From Spodoptera frugiperda (taxonomy: Eukaryota > Arthropoda > Insecta > Lepidoptera > Noctuidae), in NCBI RefSeq assembly GCF_023101765.2, contig NC_064223.1, forward strand, positions 8,458,113 through 8,522,112: a stretch of DNA of 64,000 bases, in the 5' to 3' direction. The notes beneath the pieces were generated by a model that did no database searches, had not been told where the DNA came from, and worked only from the letters and a program-made list of their open reading frames with translations. This document shows, piece after piece, positions 25,466 to 38,300 of the stretch (position 1 is the stretch's first letter; each line of letters starts with the position of its first letter). A program made the position numbers and the translations under genes.

Positions 25466-26674
25466 CTTGCCGTACACTGGTTCGTTACATCAATCATTAA
25501 AATCACAACACAAATTATAATAAACTAATAGAACACATACTGTACTATAACTCACAACGTAAAAAACTTAGTCTCTTTTGAAAATAACTAGTTTTATCCA
25601 TTTCAAACACATTTTTAAAACTCTGTAGCAGTATCTACGAACCAAATTGAAGTCCGTCAGACAAACCATAAACAAGAGAGACAGTAAAAAAAAAGCTAAG
25701 AAAACGAACGTTCAATGTTGCAAGCGCAAGTGGACGAATGCACAAAGCAACCCAAGGCCCAAGGCAATCTATTTTTTATTAAGCTCTTAAATCATGTTCC
25801 CATTTGGTTGGACCTGACCGGGCGGTCATATCCAACCAAATACCCCAGCGTATACGAAATAATTCGGTTGGTCCGACAATATCTGACACAATTATTATTA
25901 ATACTGATCGGCCCTGTTATTTTGCTAGCAAAAATATTTAGAACTGCCGTGCTTGATCTTCAAAACTGCCATGTTTTTTTGAGGAATTATTCGTAAGCTG
26001 TATTCGAAGGCCGCAGTAATATTTAAACGATAGCGTTTTAATTTTTTTAGTTTTTCAAATAATCAGGACATCTTTTCAAAATCATTTTGATAATATTAAT
26101 AATAAAAACTTGACTTATAAAGACATTTTTAAGTTTGAATGGCAATATTATTAGAAATAAAAGTCATGAAAGTGACATGTACATACAACGAAGGACCCAA
26201 CTTGTTCGAGTCCAACCAAATTGGAACGAGAATTAAGAGCTTTATAGTTCTTTGGTTGCCGTTTTGACATCTTATGACTATGACACTGTCTATGATCAAT
26301 TTTGCCTAGTTGCCTACAATCGACTAATTATTAATTAAGTGTTACCTATTCATCAACTGCTATAAAGTGGTTTGCATTTATCATGCAAAAATAATCCTTT
26401 ATTTTACCAAAATAAAATTGTAATATTGGCATAAACATTCAAGTAACCCGTTCAAGTAGACTGAATGGAAACGTCATTATTTAATTTACATTTTTACATA
26501 TCTAATCTGTGATTCAATTAGTCTTTGTCGCAAGAAAATAGAGATAGTTTTGATAAGATAATTTGTTGTATTTGCATAATGATAAAACAATACAATGGGC
26601 TAGAACTATAGCAAATGAAAATCAGACCTTGTTATTTTATACGTGTCACTAGTTTATTTTTTAAAAGAATAAGA
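25466..26674. promoter_or_regulatory. Divergent intergenic region: pebble (left) and DUF89 phosphatase (right)
   Basis: Pebble starts at 25465 going left and the DUF89 gene at 26675 going right, so about 1.2 kb must hold both promoters and 5' UTRs. Most is AT-rich. A moderately GC-rich patch at 25735-25860 carries short repeated words (CCCAAGGCCCAAGGC; TCCAACCAAAT and similar occur several times). No TATA box can be assigned with confidence. Confidence 0.5.
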
Positions 26675-28542
26675 ATGGATCATTTTGGCCTCTCACACAT
26701 ATTGCTCGAGCCAGATAAATATAATCCCGATACTTTGGACTTGCTAGTCGATGAAGAAGCTAGAGAATATTGGCTCAACACTTGTGAAAAACTGACCGAG
26801 AAGTATGTAAATTTCGCGCTCCTCAATAATGAAGACCCGACAGTAGAAATACGCGCACTTAAGTTTAAAACTTGTTACGTAGAAGCACTAAAGGAACTCA
26901 GGATAAATCCGCTGTAAGTATTGTGATTTCGAAATTGAAATCAGGTCATTGGTAATTTTCGATTTATAATAAAATTGTAAAAGTTAATAAGCTATATCAA
27001 GGTCAGTGGGTATCCTTAGTGGAGGATCAGTATACAAATTGGCTCAAGATCAATATTGGTACTGGTTTAAACTATAAATAAACAATGTATTATATTAATA
27101 TATTCTGAAAGAGGGATTCTTTTAGCAGCCTCAGTAAAAAAAATGGTTTCAGTGCTTGTTGTTAAATGGACAACAACAGAACAGTGCGCATACACTACTG
27201 TTAATGTTAAAATTAACATGTTTTTTATGAATTTTAGTGCTCATGGGCAGTTGACCATACGATTACTTCTTGACATCAATGAAACATGCCTACGTTCACA
27301 GGGATTCTTTGATTTGTGGAAAAAACAAAAAAAATATGAAAATGATAGTGCATTGGCCACCTTAGCTACACGATTAGCTGAATTAGATGCTCTGCCAGAT
27401 GACCGACAGAGGTGGATAGAAATTATAAGAGGAGCGTTGGCTGGTAATTTCATATTTAACTTAAGTATTATTAAATAGATTAATATGAAAAAATAAATGA
27501 TTCTTTATACTTTGCAGCTTTTCCCTAGTGTAAGCTACATGTTTAATAAACAGTTATTCCCTGATATTGTCAATTAGTAGTCTCAATATCTCTGTAATAA
27601 TTATTTTAATACAATGCAGCAGATAAGTTGCCATAACAATACATAATTATGAATAGCTTCTGCTATAATAAATAATATAAATAGCTGGCTAGGGCAACTT
27701 ATCTTAATTCATTCATTAAGTTGATTTTTTTAGGTAATATGTTTGACTGGGGAGCCCAAGCAGTAACCAGTATTCTAAATAGTGGATTATATGAAGCACT
27801 AGAGAAAATTCAGAAGAGGCCATGGTTGTATGATGGCTTAGACAAATGGCTTGATAAACTGGAGGTAAGACCAGCCAATTTTGACATCAATATAGTGTAT
27901 CAAGGTGAGGGGCAAAGATAATGTAAAAAACATAAGACTGCCATTGTTTAAAAAATGCACTTCATTGTTACAGAAAACTGTCCACCATTGTGCTGCTGTG
28001 TTTGTTGATAATAGTGGAGTTGATATAGTTCTTGGTATCTTGCCATTTGTAAGAGCATTATTACTAAGAGGAACTGCAGTAATATTATGTGCCAATGAAT
28101 GGCCAGCACTAAATGATGTTACCAATGTTGAGTTAGAAGAGATTTTACAGGGCGCTTCACACATTTGTCCTATAATCTCAGCTGCTCTATCCACAGGAGA
28201 TTTAGTAGTAAGATCAAGTGGACAAAGAGGTCCATGTTTGGACCTTAGGACAATTAGTGTAGGTAAGTTGATGAACTTCATAATTGTGTTTATACAACAA
28301 AAAAGATATCAAGTTATAACATATTTTTATTTACAGGATTATGCACTGAAATGAAAGCTCGTGGAGTGGACTTAATTATTTTAGAAGGAATGGGCAGGGC
28401 CCTTCATACAAATTTAAATGCTCGCCTTGCTGTAGATTCATTAAAAATAGCTGTAGTAAAGAATACATGGTTAGCTCAGAGACTTGGTGGTCCACTTTTT
28501 TCTGTAATCTTTATTTATGAAGAAAAACAGAGTAAAATATAA
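26675..28542 (+). CDS. 4'-phosphopantetheine phosphatase-like DUF89 protein (PANK4 C-terminal homologue)
   Basis: Five exons: 26675-26913, 27238-27443, 27734-27864, 27974-28262 and 28337-28542, all in phase, 356 aa. I chose the ATG at 26675 (MDHFGLSHILLEPDKYNPDT); an in-frame upstream ATG at 26615 would add 20 residues. Family marks: GNMFDWGA (~149-156), FVDNSGVDI (~201-209), CANEWPALNDVT (~225-237), LIILEGMGRALHTN (~290) and a terminal LAQRLGGPLFSVIFIYE. These match the metal-dependent DUF89 domain of PANK4, with the Asp/Asn metal ligands present. Known function: hydrolysis of 4'-phosphopantetheine and damaged forms of it, limiting coenzyme A synthesis. Here the domain stands alone without the pantothenate-kinase-like half, as in other insects (fly CG5828). 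It is divergent from pebble and convergent with Tango11. Confidence 0.9.
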
Positions 28543-28969
28543 ACAATACTTGATTACAATTGATTTTAATTGTGACTGTCCCCAGTATTCATTTACATTT
28601 AGAATTTAAGCCATTGATCTTTGACACCATTTCTATATAGTGATGTCTCCATAAAATTGTGCATTCATATTTTTAGAATGCCCAATCTTCTTGTGTTGAT
28701 GTTCTTATAGTGATTTTCGGAATATATTGAGTGTTATCTTGAAGAATGACTTTTATTTTTCTAGACCCTACTTAACAATTTTCTACTGATTTATGCTCTT
28801 TTAAAGTACGACAATAATACCTTGGTGTTACTATTAAAAAAGAAAAAAAACATTCAGGGTAATGCAACATTTTGTATGGTACAAACTGATTAGCCAAATC
28901 AACATTAATATAAGCATTAGGTAATGGGGGTATTAAAATTCCAAACCAAAATATTTGAACTTGTATTGT

Positions 28970-28986
28970 TTTATTCAAATAATAAA
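28970..28986. terminator. Compact bidirectional polyadenylation signal
   Basis: TTTATT CAAAT AATAAA: a reverse-strand AATAAA (28975-28970) and a forward AATAAA (28981-28986) are separated by five bases. It sits 428 bases after the DUF89 stop and about 350 bases after the Tango11 stop, so one element can end both convergent transcripts. Confidence 0.6.
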
Positions 28987-29338
28987 ATGACCCAGTTCAT
29001 ACATCTATACACTAAAGGGAGGGTCATGAAACTTCTCAACAATTCATTAAAAGTAGATGAATGCAAGAAAAGTTATCAATATTGAGTGTAAGTATTCACT
29101 GTAAAAGTTGCAGTATTGTACAACTGACAACATATCATATAAAAAAAAGTGTTACCTAAATGCTAAGAAATAATAATCTTTGATGAACTATAACACTTCC
29201 ACCTTTACTACATCCGAAAGTAACATTCTACAGAAAATGCCTCTTAAAACAACAATCCAGTGATTCAAATTTCATAAAGTCAACAGTACATGGGTAGGAC
29301 TTCATCTTACATTTTAATGATGCTGCTCCTAATATCGC

Positions 29339-31049
29339 TTAGGATCTATTCAGCCAAGCAATAACTTTGAATAACAAATATGCTATACCAAAAGCATATG
29401 CAATTTTTTCTTTCTGTTGTCGCTGAAGTTGCTCTGCCTCTATTGACATTACACGACGATTAAGTTTGACGATCTGACGCCGTAGATGTACCAACTCCTC
29501 AGAAGTAGACAAACCTTCACCATTTCCCATTGGTGGTGTTGGGTCTCTGAAAAATTAATCAAAATCATTTAACTTGGTATATATGCTAAAAACCAACAAG
29601 GAGTACTTAGTGGAATGGCACAGCTAATGAGAAGTATACAGTACATATAAAGCTCTTTCTTACCTCAATACCAAACGTGACTCAGTCATAGTGGACTCAT
29701 TGAAATTATCAGGACGGGGAGTAGTGGAACGTGCCCCATCACCTTGAGACCTGTAGTTTCTTGAATTCCTTGGAGGAGAGTTAGTTGGCATGCCTTGAGG
29801 AAAGTCATCAGCAGATGGAAAGTAATGTTGGTCAAGTGTAATGACACGAGGTGGTGTGCTGACCCGAATCATACCAGGGTCTGTTGGCAGCACTGCATTA
29901 TCCAGCTGGATTTCACGAGGTGGAGCTTTTGTCCCTGTAAAAGTGGTAATATTATATGTTAAATAATAATTTAGAAACTCCAACATATTGAAAGAGATTA
30001 GAAATTTTCTGCTACAGACTGCATAATTATCCAAACAAGTTCTCATTGAACAAAAGTAACTACAATTGATTGTACACATTTAGGAGCCCTGCACATTATC
30101 ACATATTTAATTGCTACATATGGCAAGTGCACTTTGTGATGTGTCTAATGACACATGCACAACACCCATCAAATTGACCTCATTAGTTCATTTTTATACA
30201 GTAAAATTTGTCCCACAACAATACAAGGCAATAAATATTTGTTTTTGACCTACCTGATACTTTTTCAAAACATGATCAATAAAAATTCTATGGGTATATC
30301 CATTTTAATTAAACCAAAAAATGTAGAAGATGAAATATAATCAAGCAAGGCAACTTTATATTGAGTACATTGGCATTATATACTTTTAATAATTAAGTCA
30401 TTAAAAACTCATTATCTTATTTGAGAAAACAAATGGAATTTTAGTGCCACAATATTCAGTGATATTTTCTTGAAATAGAACAATAATAATATATCATTAC
30501 TATTTAAATAATACAAGTCACAATTCTGGCATGAAATATCTAGATATTGTAATGAACAAAGTGAAGTAGAGAATGTACAAACAACACATACCAACATGTT
30601 GATCCTGTCCCACTACAAGTATCCTTTCTGGTACTTTCATGTCAAACTTTTCATTTGCATAGTCCCAGCCTGACACTATTCCATTTGGAGCACTGTCTTC
30701 ATCTACTATGTCACCAGTAGCCTTAAACATATCATGTAAAATTTCTAAAATGTGTTCAAAAGCTGAACAGATATGTAATATATGAAATAATAAGCAAAGG
30801 AAATATTATAAGTACAAATTTAATGAATCACCCTACTTTTGGATTGTTTTTTTACAATTGTAATTGTTTTGTTGAATTATTGCACCATTTTAAGTGAATA
30901 GTTCAATAGCAGGTAAAAAGTTTTGATAGCTACATTTTAGTGGACTAAAATAAAAATAATTATTAGCAGTTAGTTACCTTAATTCTTTGCGGCACAGTCA
31001 TATGGTGGCTGATAAGCCGTGCATAGGCTTCGTCAGATGTGTACTGCAT
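29339..31049 (-). CDS. Tango11: Tango11, mitochondrial fission factor (Mff) homologue
   Basis: Coding exons in transcript order: 31049-30978 (exon extends to 31064), 30721-30592, 29934-29664 and 29546-29339 (TAA), 226 aa. The start ATG reads MQYTSDEAYARLISHHMTVP, and 5' UTR continues upstream of it in the same exon. Family marks: the N-terminal receptor segment with MTVPQRI and MKVPERILVVGQ (in MFF these short motifs recruit Drp1), a TPPRVITLDQ motif, a coiled coil (~175-205, LRRQIVKLNRRVMSIEAEQ), and one C-terminal membrane segment (~206-223, YAFGIAYLLFKVIAWL) with a short polar tail. Known role: a tail-anchored receptor on mitochondrial and peroxisomal outer membranes that recruits the dynamin Drp1. 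It is divergent from UGGT. Confidence 0.92.
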
Positions 31050-31592
31050 CGTGGCGGTATAAGCCTAATAGGAAAAAAGTAATAGTATATGGCTTGAGGA
31101 AAATATAAGTTTTATTATTTTGTGAGACTGAGAATGTCCAGTGATTAATAAAAACGAAACAAAAAAGGAAAAGAAGAAATTTGAATAATATGAACCATTT
31201 TACAAAATAAAATAAATCTTTTATCAAAGTACATTTCTAATGAGCATCGTATATTTTAAAGAGTGGATTAGTAATAAATGGGGTAACTTTAAATACGTAT
31301 GAAGATATATAATAAACTGTTAAGCTGACAGACTTACTGTTTTTTATTTAATTTCAAACAGTTTATTCCATCTGGGTATGTTAAAGAAAAATAATAAGAC
31401 AATCGAAATTTATTACACAGGCAGTCGCTAATCGTAATTCGACAACTTTGACAATGACACAATGATGACAATGACAATAAAATCACTGACGTCCACTGAC
31501 TGACATTTGACATAACGGACACCATAGCTTTTTAATATTTTCTCATTTTAATAATGTTGCCCCACATTAGGATTTTCTCCTGTGTCGTGCGT

Positions 31593-31745
31593 GGGTGCGT
31601 TTACAAACATACAAGTTCAGATACACATGACGCCCAGACCCGGAACAATAATATGTGAATCACACAAAGAGTTGCTCCGTGCGGGAATCGAACCCGCTAC
31701 AAGTTGCACGGCAGCCAATTGCCCAGCCACCGCGCCAACCGTGCA
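31593..31745 (-). mobile_element. tRNA-derived SINE, minus orientation (family 1)
   Basis: On the minus strand: GGTTGGCGCGGTGGCTGGGC (A-box region), then GGTTCGATTCCCGCACGG (B box), then CAACTCTTTGTGTGATTCAC and TATGTTTGTAAACGCACCC. It matches the copy at 14476-14633 base for base over long stretches. It is inserted between the divergent Tango11 and UGGT promoters. Confidence 0.82.
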
Positions 31746-31789
31746 GTCAAATATTTATTTTGTTTATTTCATTTTGTTACTGTAGGGTA

Positions 31790-31870
31790 ACCCACAGTAA
31801 TCATAATAATTTCCCGATCGATATCGATCGCAGTGGCCATTCTGTCTAACCAGACAAGCAAGAGGTATGT
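31790..31870 (-). repeat. 3' end of a second SINE-like family, minus orientation
   Basis: Its reverse complement (CTGGTTAGACAGAATGGCCA ... GATCGATATCGATCGGGAAA ... TTATTATGATT) parallels the tail of the element at 35880-36160 (CTAGTTAGACAGACTGGCCA ... GATCGAAATCGACCGGGAGA). Only the tail is recognisable here. Confidence 0.55.
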
Positions 31871-32374
31871 GTACCACAAGTGTGTGCGCAAACACAGGTA
31901 CACAGAAAATCGATGGGACTAGAAGAATATCACTTTACTCCAGTCGATTCGGCACCGGCACGTTCGTGCCGAAGTATGACTATAATATTATTATTTAAAG
32001 AATAAAGGAACAAATAATATTTTTAATTTAGAATCGCTTTTTAATTGGTTCGTTCTTATTTGATAGAGTTTGGACCAATAATTATAGCACAGAAATCACA
32101 ATTCAAAGTCAATAAAAGAAAACAACGAGAATATCTGTCAAATGGACAACACTATACGCCGTGTCTAACTGTCATTGGTGGTTGTGTTAACTTGTGTTGT
32201 CTCATTTGAGGATGAGAATTATTATACGAAATCTATGAAGTTTTCATATTTATTCATATATTAATAAAAAACTTGAAAAGTATGACCACTTGTAAAGTGT
32301 TTTGTAAATGTGGCACTTTTAGATAAATTATTTAAAACACATTTTAGTAGTGGTTGAAGAAAAACTGGTGCACA

Positions 32375-35300
32375 ATGAGAGCCACCGGCTTAAGAATTTC
32401 TTTAGTTATTGTAGCTTACGTTCTAGTTAGTTTGGTTTCAAGTGAGGATACTGCCAAGCCTTATGAAAAGAAGTCGAAATCTGTAACCACGTTTGTCAGT
32501 GCAAAATGGGAAGCTACGCCGATTGTACTGGAACTTGCGGAATACCTCGCTGGCGAAAGCACTGATTTATTCTGGTCTTTCTTTGATGGAATAAATTCCT
32601 TAAAATCTAGTCTTGATTCTCTTGGTAAGTCAGGTAGCAATTTAAGATTTTGACATTACAGTTTGTTTTTATTTTTCATAAATAATTCAATTATGGTTTC
32701 AATTTAGTTGAATTTAATGTAACTTGTAATAGCTAAAGCAATTATTAACTCTAGTATCTTATTTAGAGTCAATAATATAATGTTGACTTACATTATGTTA
32801 AATATTCTATGAGTTTATAATAATGAATTGCATTGAAATCTATTTTAACAACTCAATAAATTAGAGAACAACCAAATGACTTAGATCAGACTACTATAAT
32901 GAATTATACTTACTTAATCCATAATATGATACACAATATAAAGTTGTCTAATTTGTAATATTAAATTATTTGTAGAGACTGATAAACAGGTGTATGATGC
33001 CTGTATTGGAGTTGCTAGCACTTTGTTGGCCCCTGCTCAGCTGCGGATGGCTAAACTCGCTCTTTCCATGCATCTCACATCCCCTACAGTCCGAATGTTT
33101 GATCAGATTGCCACACAGGCCGGAGCTAAGGATGTTACATGTGATGCATTTGTATCAATAGCTTCAAGGAAAATTTGTGATAATGATGCTTTAAGAGATA
33201 TTCTAAAGTCATACAACCAGTATGATGTGGTAAGTTACTTAATTCATATCTATTTAAATCCTATTACTACTTGTATTATTCCATTATTAACCGTATGGTT
33301 TCTAGTAATCCCATTACCAAAAGACAAATGTGACATGTAAAGGAGAATGCTCAAAAATAACTAGAATCAAATATAAATTTTGATGAATATGAATAGTATA
33401 TAGTCCACGGTCTTCGTTTTTGCCAAAACCATAACTAGATGTGGCAGGAACCTGCAGCATATTCCAATATTGTATAACAGGATGCATAAATAACTGACTT
33501 ATTGTTTTGTTCGTAATGAAAGAGATGAAGAATATAGATAAGGAATTATATTTATGAGAATTACAGGGAAACCCCAAACCAATAAGCTTTTTCATTATTA
33601 TACATACATCAACAAGATACAATGGGATTTTAATTATTTTAATCAATTCCAATTAGTTTTTGCTCTAAACATTTTTGGACATTATCCTGTACTTTTGTTG
33701 TTTCCAAAAATAATTCACTTTTCATTATTCATGCATATAGGTCGGGTACATTTCAATATTAATAAAAAATGGTACTTACCTCTGTAAATAGTATTCAATA
33801 ATTGCTTGCATAATAGAAATCAACCTTCAAATGCTAACTATAAGTACTTACTACTTATTATGCCCAATTACAATGTCCATCATAACATTGTATGTTACTT
33901 TAGTTTATTGGAATATTACCAAATATTTTTGTATCTTAAAGTAGGATAATGTAAACAACTATATTACTTCACATCACGTCATAAACAGCCTATATATGGC
34001 CACTGCTGAACAAAGGCCTCTTCTCACATGTAGAAAGTTTGAGCATTAATCACCACACTGGTGCAATGCGGGTTCGCAATTTCAAACTTATAAGCCCATA
34101 TTTTGTACGATGTATTCCTTCATCATTTGTCAGTGGTGTCTAATAATAATTCACATTGGTACTTGCGGTTGGTAGGTTTTGAAAGCGCACTCCCATGTAT
34201 GAGAAGTGGGTGTATTAAATCTCCGAGATATATTATTTTATTAGTTGATACAAACCTACTCAATTGGCAGAGTTCACATAAATGTGTTTAACACTTGCAA
34301 GACCTTGAGTACTTCCATTGGTCTGGAAACAAAAACATACAACAACCAGCTGGTGTTATTCAATTCATAAAACTTCTTATTAGGTTTATTAATTCAATCT
34401 CTTTGAATATTATGTTTCATTTTGACTTAGTTTCATTAAGCCAATCAATGTTTCTGAAATATAAAAGATTGTTTTCTTTCACTGAAAATATCATTTTAAC
34501 CTTCATAATTTACATCAATTGATTTGTAATATTAAAATAATAAATTGAATGGGTTTCAAAATCTTAAATATACTGAAAAAGGTGTAAATATGAAAATGTT
34601 TTTAATTTTAGGAAGAACACAAGCAAGCAACCTATTTACTGGACCATTCATATCCTAGTAGTGATAACAAGAGTCTAACTGCCATCTTGTATGGAGAGCT
34701 AGGAATGAAAGATTTCACAACAAAACATAAGATACTGTCCACATATGCTGATTCTGGAGCTATCAACTATGTTGTGAGATGGAATGTTAAGGTAAATCTA
34801 TTTTTGTAGTCACAACACATTAATAAATTAATTTAATTCAAACATGGCAATAGAATCACCTAATTACTATCTATGATATTTTCTTGCAGCCACGTGGTAA
34901 GCCTAAGTTGCGTCTATCGGGTTATGGCGTTGAGTTACAACTGAAGAGCACTGAGTACAAGAGTCAGGATGATTCAACACCCAAGGAGTCTGAAGACGGA
35001 GACTCAGGTAGTCCACCCTCTGAGGAAGAAGATGAGAATGACCCTCAGAATCAAATTGATGGATTTAATTTTGGACGGCTCAAGTGAGGCTAAATATAAT
35101 TTGTATTATAAAGTAGCACATTTACAACAGCACTACCATTTCGGTAAATGGTATGAAACCTGTGACTGATGTTATACACAGTTTTCGTCAATCAAAATTA
35201 ATCTCATTCCGATGAAACTTAAACGAAAATTCCGAACTTATTGAGAATTTGTAACACCCCATTAGCCATACGTATTTATCTGGAGGCGTAGACATCATAA

Positions 35301-38300
35301 ACACGTTATTAAATCTAAACTATTTTATTTCAATACAGGAACTTATTCCCCGGCTTACGTTCGCCGCTGGAGCGCTTCCGTCGTCACTTGTCCGAGTCTA
35401 ATGAGGAGCTGGCTCCTTTGAAAGTATGGCAGATGCAAGCATTGAGTATGCAAGCAGCAGTGGCCGTTGTCGATGCCAACGACGCGGGAGGTGACGAGTC
35501 GCTCAAAGTGTTGACCTCTATTGCTCAAAACTTCCCCATGCAGGTAATTAAACATATTTTATGTGAAAACATAAATCCAGCAGCAGATAAAGTGAAACAA
35601 CATAAATATTATATTGCAGGAGATGAGACACATAAGTTTGTTTGTTTCAGACTAAATCATTAATCCACGTAAATGTTCCTCGTGCTTTCCGTGAAGAAGT
35701 ATTGTATAATCAAGACATATGGGCGTCATCCCTGGGACTTCGGCCTGCGGAACCTCTGTTGCTCGTGTCTGGGGCTCAGTACGACGCTGAGGAGGTCGAT
35801 GTGATGGCTCTCTTAGCCGCTTTAAAGGAAGATATTGGACCTATGAATACTTTACATGCTCTTGGTAAGTGTTTCACTGTACGATTTGCGCAGTGTTTGG
35901 GTGATCGACTGCTGTACAATGTGCTGCGGGTTCGAGTCCCGCGCCGCCGGTTAAAAAGTGATAATGGCATTTTCTGAGTAAAATGACCATTATTAGCCTG
36001 GAATCAGGAAGTTCGGCGGTGTTTCAAATCGCGTCTTGAAAAGCACGGAAAAAAGTTAGTCCTTTGGTCCTGCGCCTGACGTCCTTCCGCTCGTGGGCAG
36101 ACAGGTCTAGTTAGACAGACTGGCCACACCATGATCGAAATCGACCGGGAGATTTATTATTAGTTTATTTTATTTAACTACACAAGTTCATTTGATAACG
36201 CAAATAAATTGAAAATATGATCAATATCACACGAGACTGTGGCCCAGCCTTGTCTGATCTGATAAACGATAAAAAAACGATATGAACTGTTAGATACTAT
36301 TCTGAGATATTCTTATAGGAAAGCTAAACCAAAGATATTTCATGAAAACTTATTTGTTTATTTATCTAGTTATTTGTTACCTAATGGATGTTATCGATAA
36401 AAAATTTTTTAGGTTTATCTAAAAAGTTGATCAACAAATTGATGTCACTGGAATTGGGTGAAGCATATACCTGGGAGGAGTACGGCCTGGACATCCGCGA
36501 TACGTCGATCACGTGGCTCAATGACTTGGAAACTGACGAACGGTATCGTCGCTGGCCTTCATCTTACATGGAATTACTTAGACCTACCTACCCTGGTATG
36601 CTGAGGAATTTGAGGAGAAACATTTATAATTATGTAAGTTTTATGTTGTAATTTAATATAACATTATATTAAATACAAAATTACTTAACATTATTTTTTC
36701 TAAAGATAAGTGTTGGTTCTGCTGAAGGTACTATACGATGTAGCTTTTTTCTTTAGGTAATTGTGGTAGACCCAACCTCTTTGGCCTCTGGACCGCCTCT
36801 GAAGCTGGGTGAGACGTTACTGAAACACGCGACCCCGGTACGCGTGGGGCTTGTGTTGGCGCCTAGTACCGACAATCCAGAACTAGAAGCTGCCGTCAGA
36901 TCCGCGTTCAACTACGTTGCGCAAGAGAGAAACTCGAACAAGGAAGCTTATTATTTCCTTACGCAGGTAAATCTAAGTTCATTTATATTACATTCATTGA
37001 AGAACTTGAATCTTGTATCCTTTTTATGATAAAGCACCGATTACAACGATTCCGACATTACACACATTTTCGCTTCATCTATATTCATCTCTTCATGAAT
37101 GCCTTACATCAATCTTCTAAGATTTAACCTCACCCTTAAGGGTGACTTGCCGTGATAATTTTCTAATGTATTAATTTAACTGAATGTCTTCTTAGCTGTT
37201 ACACCCACCTCAAGATGAGAAGTTGTCTGTCGAGTTCGTGAAGAAGCAGCTGAACAAATACACTAATTTCAACACGAATATCAACGACATCCTCTCGGAA
37301 GATTCAGAGTACAACTTCGGAAGACAACTCTCTGATGAGTTTATTTCGAAAATCGGTACCAACAAGTATCCTCAGGTATGTGACTCTTTTAGTGTAAAAT
37401 TTGACACAAAATCTTAAAAATATTTCAGAAAGTATAATACAAAGATGTACAATGTAATGTTCCAGATACTATCTATGATCTATTCTCATTTTGTTTCAAT
37501 ATTATATTTCGTATTTCTGCACGAGTCATCTTAGCTAAATTAGCAATTATGACACCTAAGCATAGAACTGAACTTTACCACAAAACTATAGGTGTTAGTA
37601 AACGGCGTGCCTCTAGTAGAGGAAGGTAACTCTCCCGTGACGACATCAGTGGAGCTGTTGGAGGAAGCCTTGGTGACAGCTCTGTCGCGTCACACCGGCA
37701 GGCTGCAGCGCGCCGTCTTCCGCGGGGAGCTTTCAGACTCTGATGATGCAGTCAACTACCTTATGAAGCAACCTCATATTATGCCCAGGTTAGTTACTAT
37801 GTGGTAACTCGTAACTACTCTTAATAAATAAAATCTTTATTTTGGAATTAAATGATTTATACAATGCAGCTATCAGGAGTACTCATCACAGATATCAAAT
37901 CCTCAATATGAGGTGTATAAGTCGCATGTCGAGACCATCTCGAAGAAATTTTGGAGGTATTTAGGATTGGGAATGTGCAAATAATCGAAGACACAAGATA
38001 CTCACCCTACTGCTAGATTGAGGGTTTTTATTGACGCTAACTAATGACACCCCCTATGCACATTTATAAGATTGATTTAAAAGACACATTTAGAAGATAT
38101 TTAATATGTGTTTATGCCAGAAATATATACGTGTTTGCTTTGATTACTATAATTATGTAAAAACTAAATAAACGGCTACACTGGTATTCATCTTTTCATC
38201 TATATGTAACGATTGTACAACTGATATAATGTCCGACAGATTGAACCGTCGTATTTTGGCCTCGGAACCGTCTCAGTACTTGGATCTGTCGGGAGTGGCC

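Larger units (their letters stand above)
31065..32374. promoter_or_regulatory. Divergent region between Tango11 and UGGT, carrying a SINE
   Basis: About 1.3 kb holds the upstream regions of Tango11 (left) and UGGT (right). A reversed SINE at 31593-31745 and a second repeat end at 31790-31870 occupy its middle. A 5' non-coding exon of Tango11 must lie here, because its first coding exon begins with a splice acceptor (cctattag). A GACAATGACAATAAAATCAC tract near 31460 and the palindrome ATCGATATCGAT at 31819 are the only short motifs that stand out. Confidence 0.45.

Noticed and set aside
31655..31745. Possible tRNA gene (GGTTCGATTCC box)
   Set aside because: The same sequence recurs with a long shared non-tRNA tail at two other places and does not close into a full cloverleaf, so it is a SINE.
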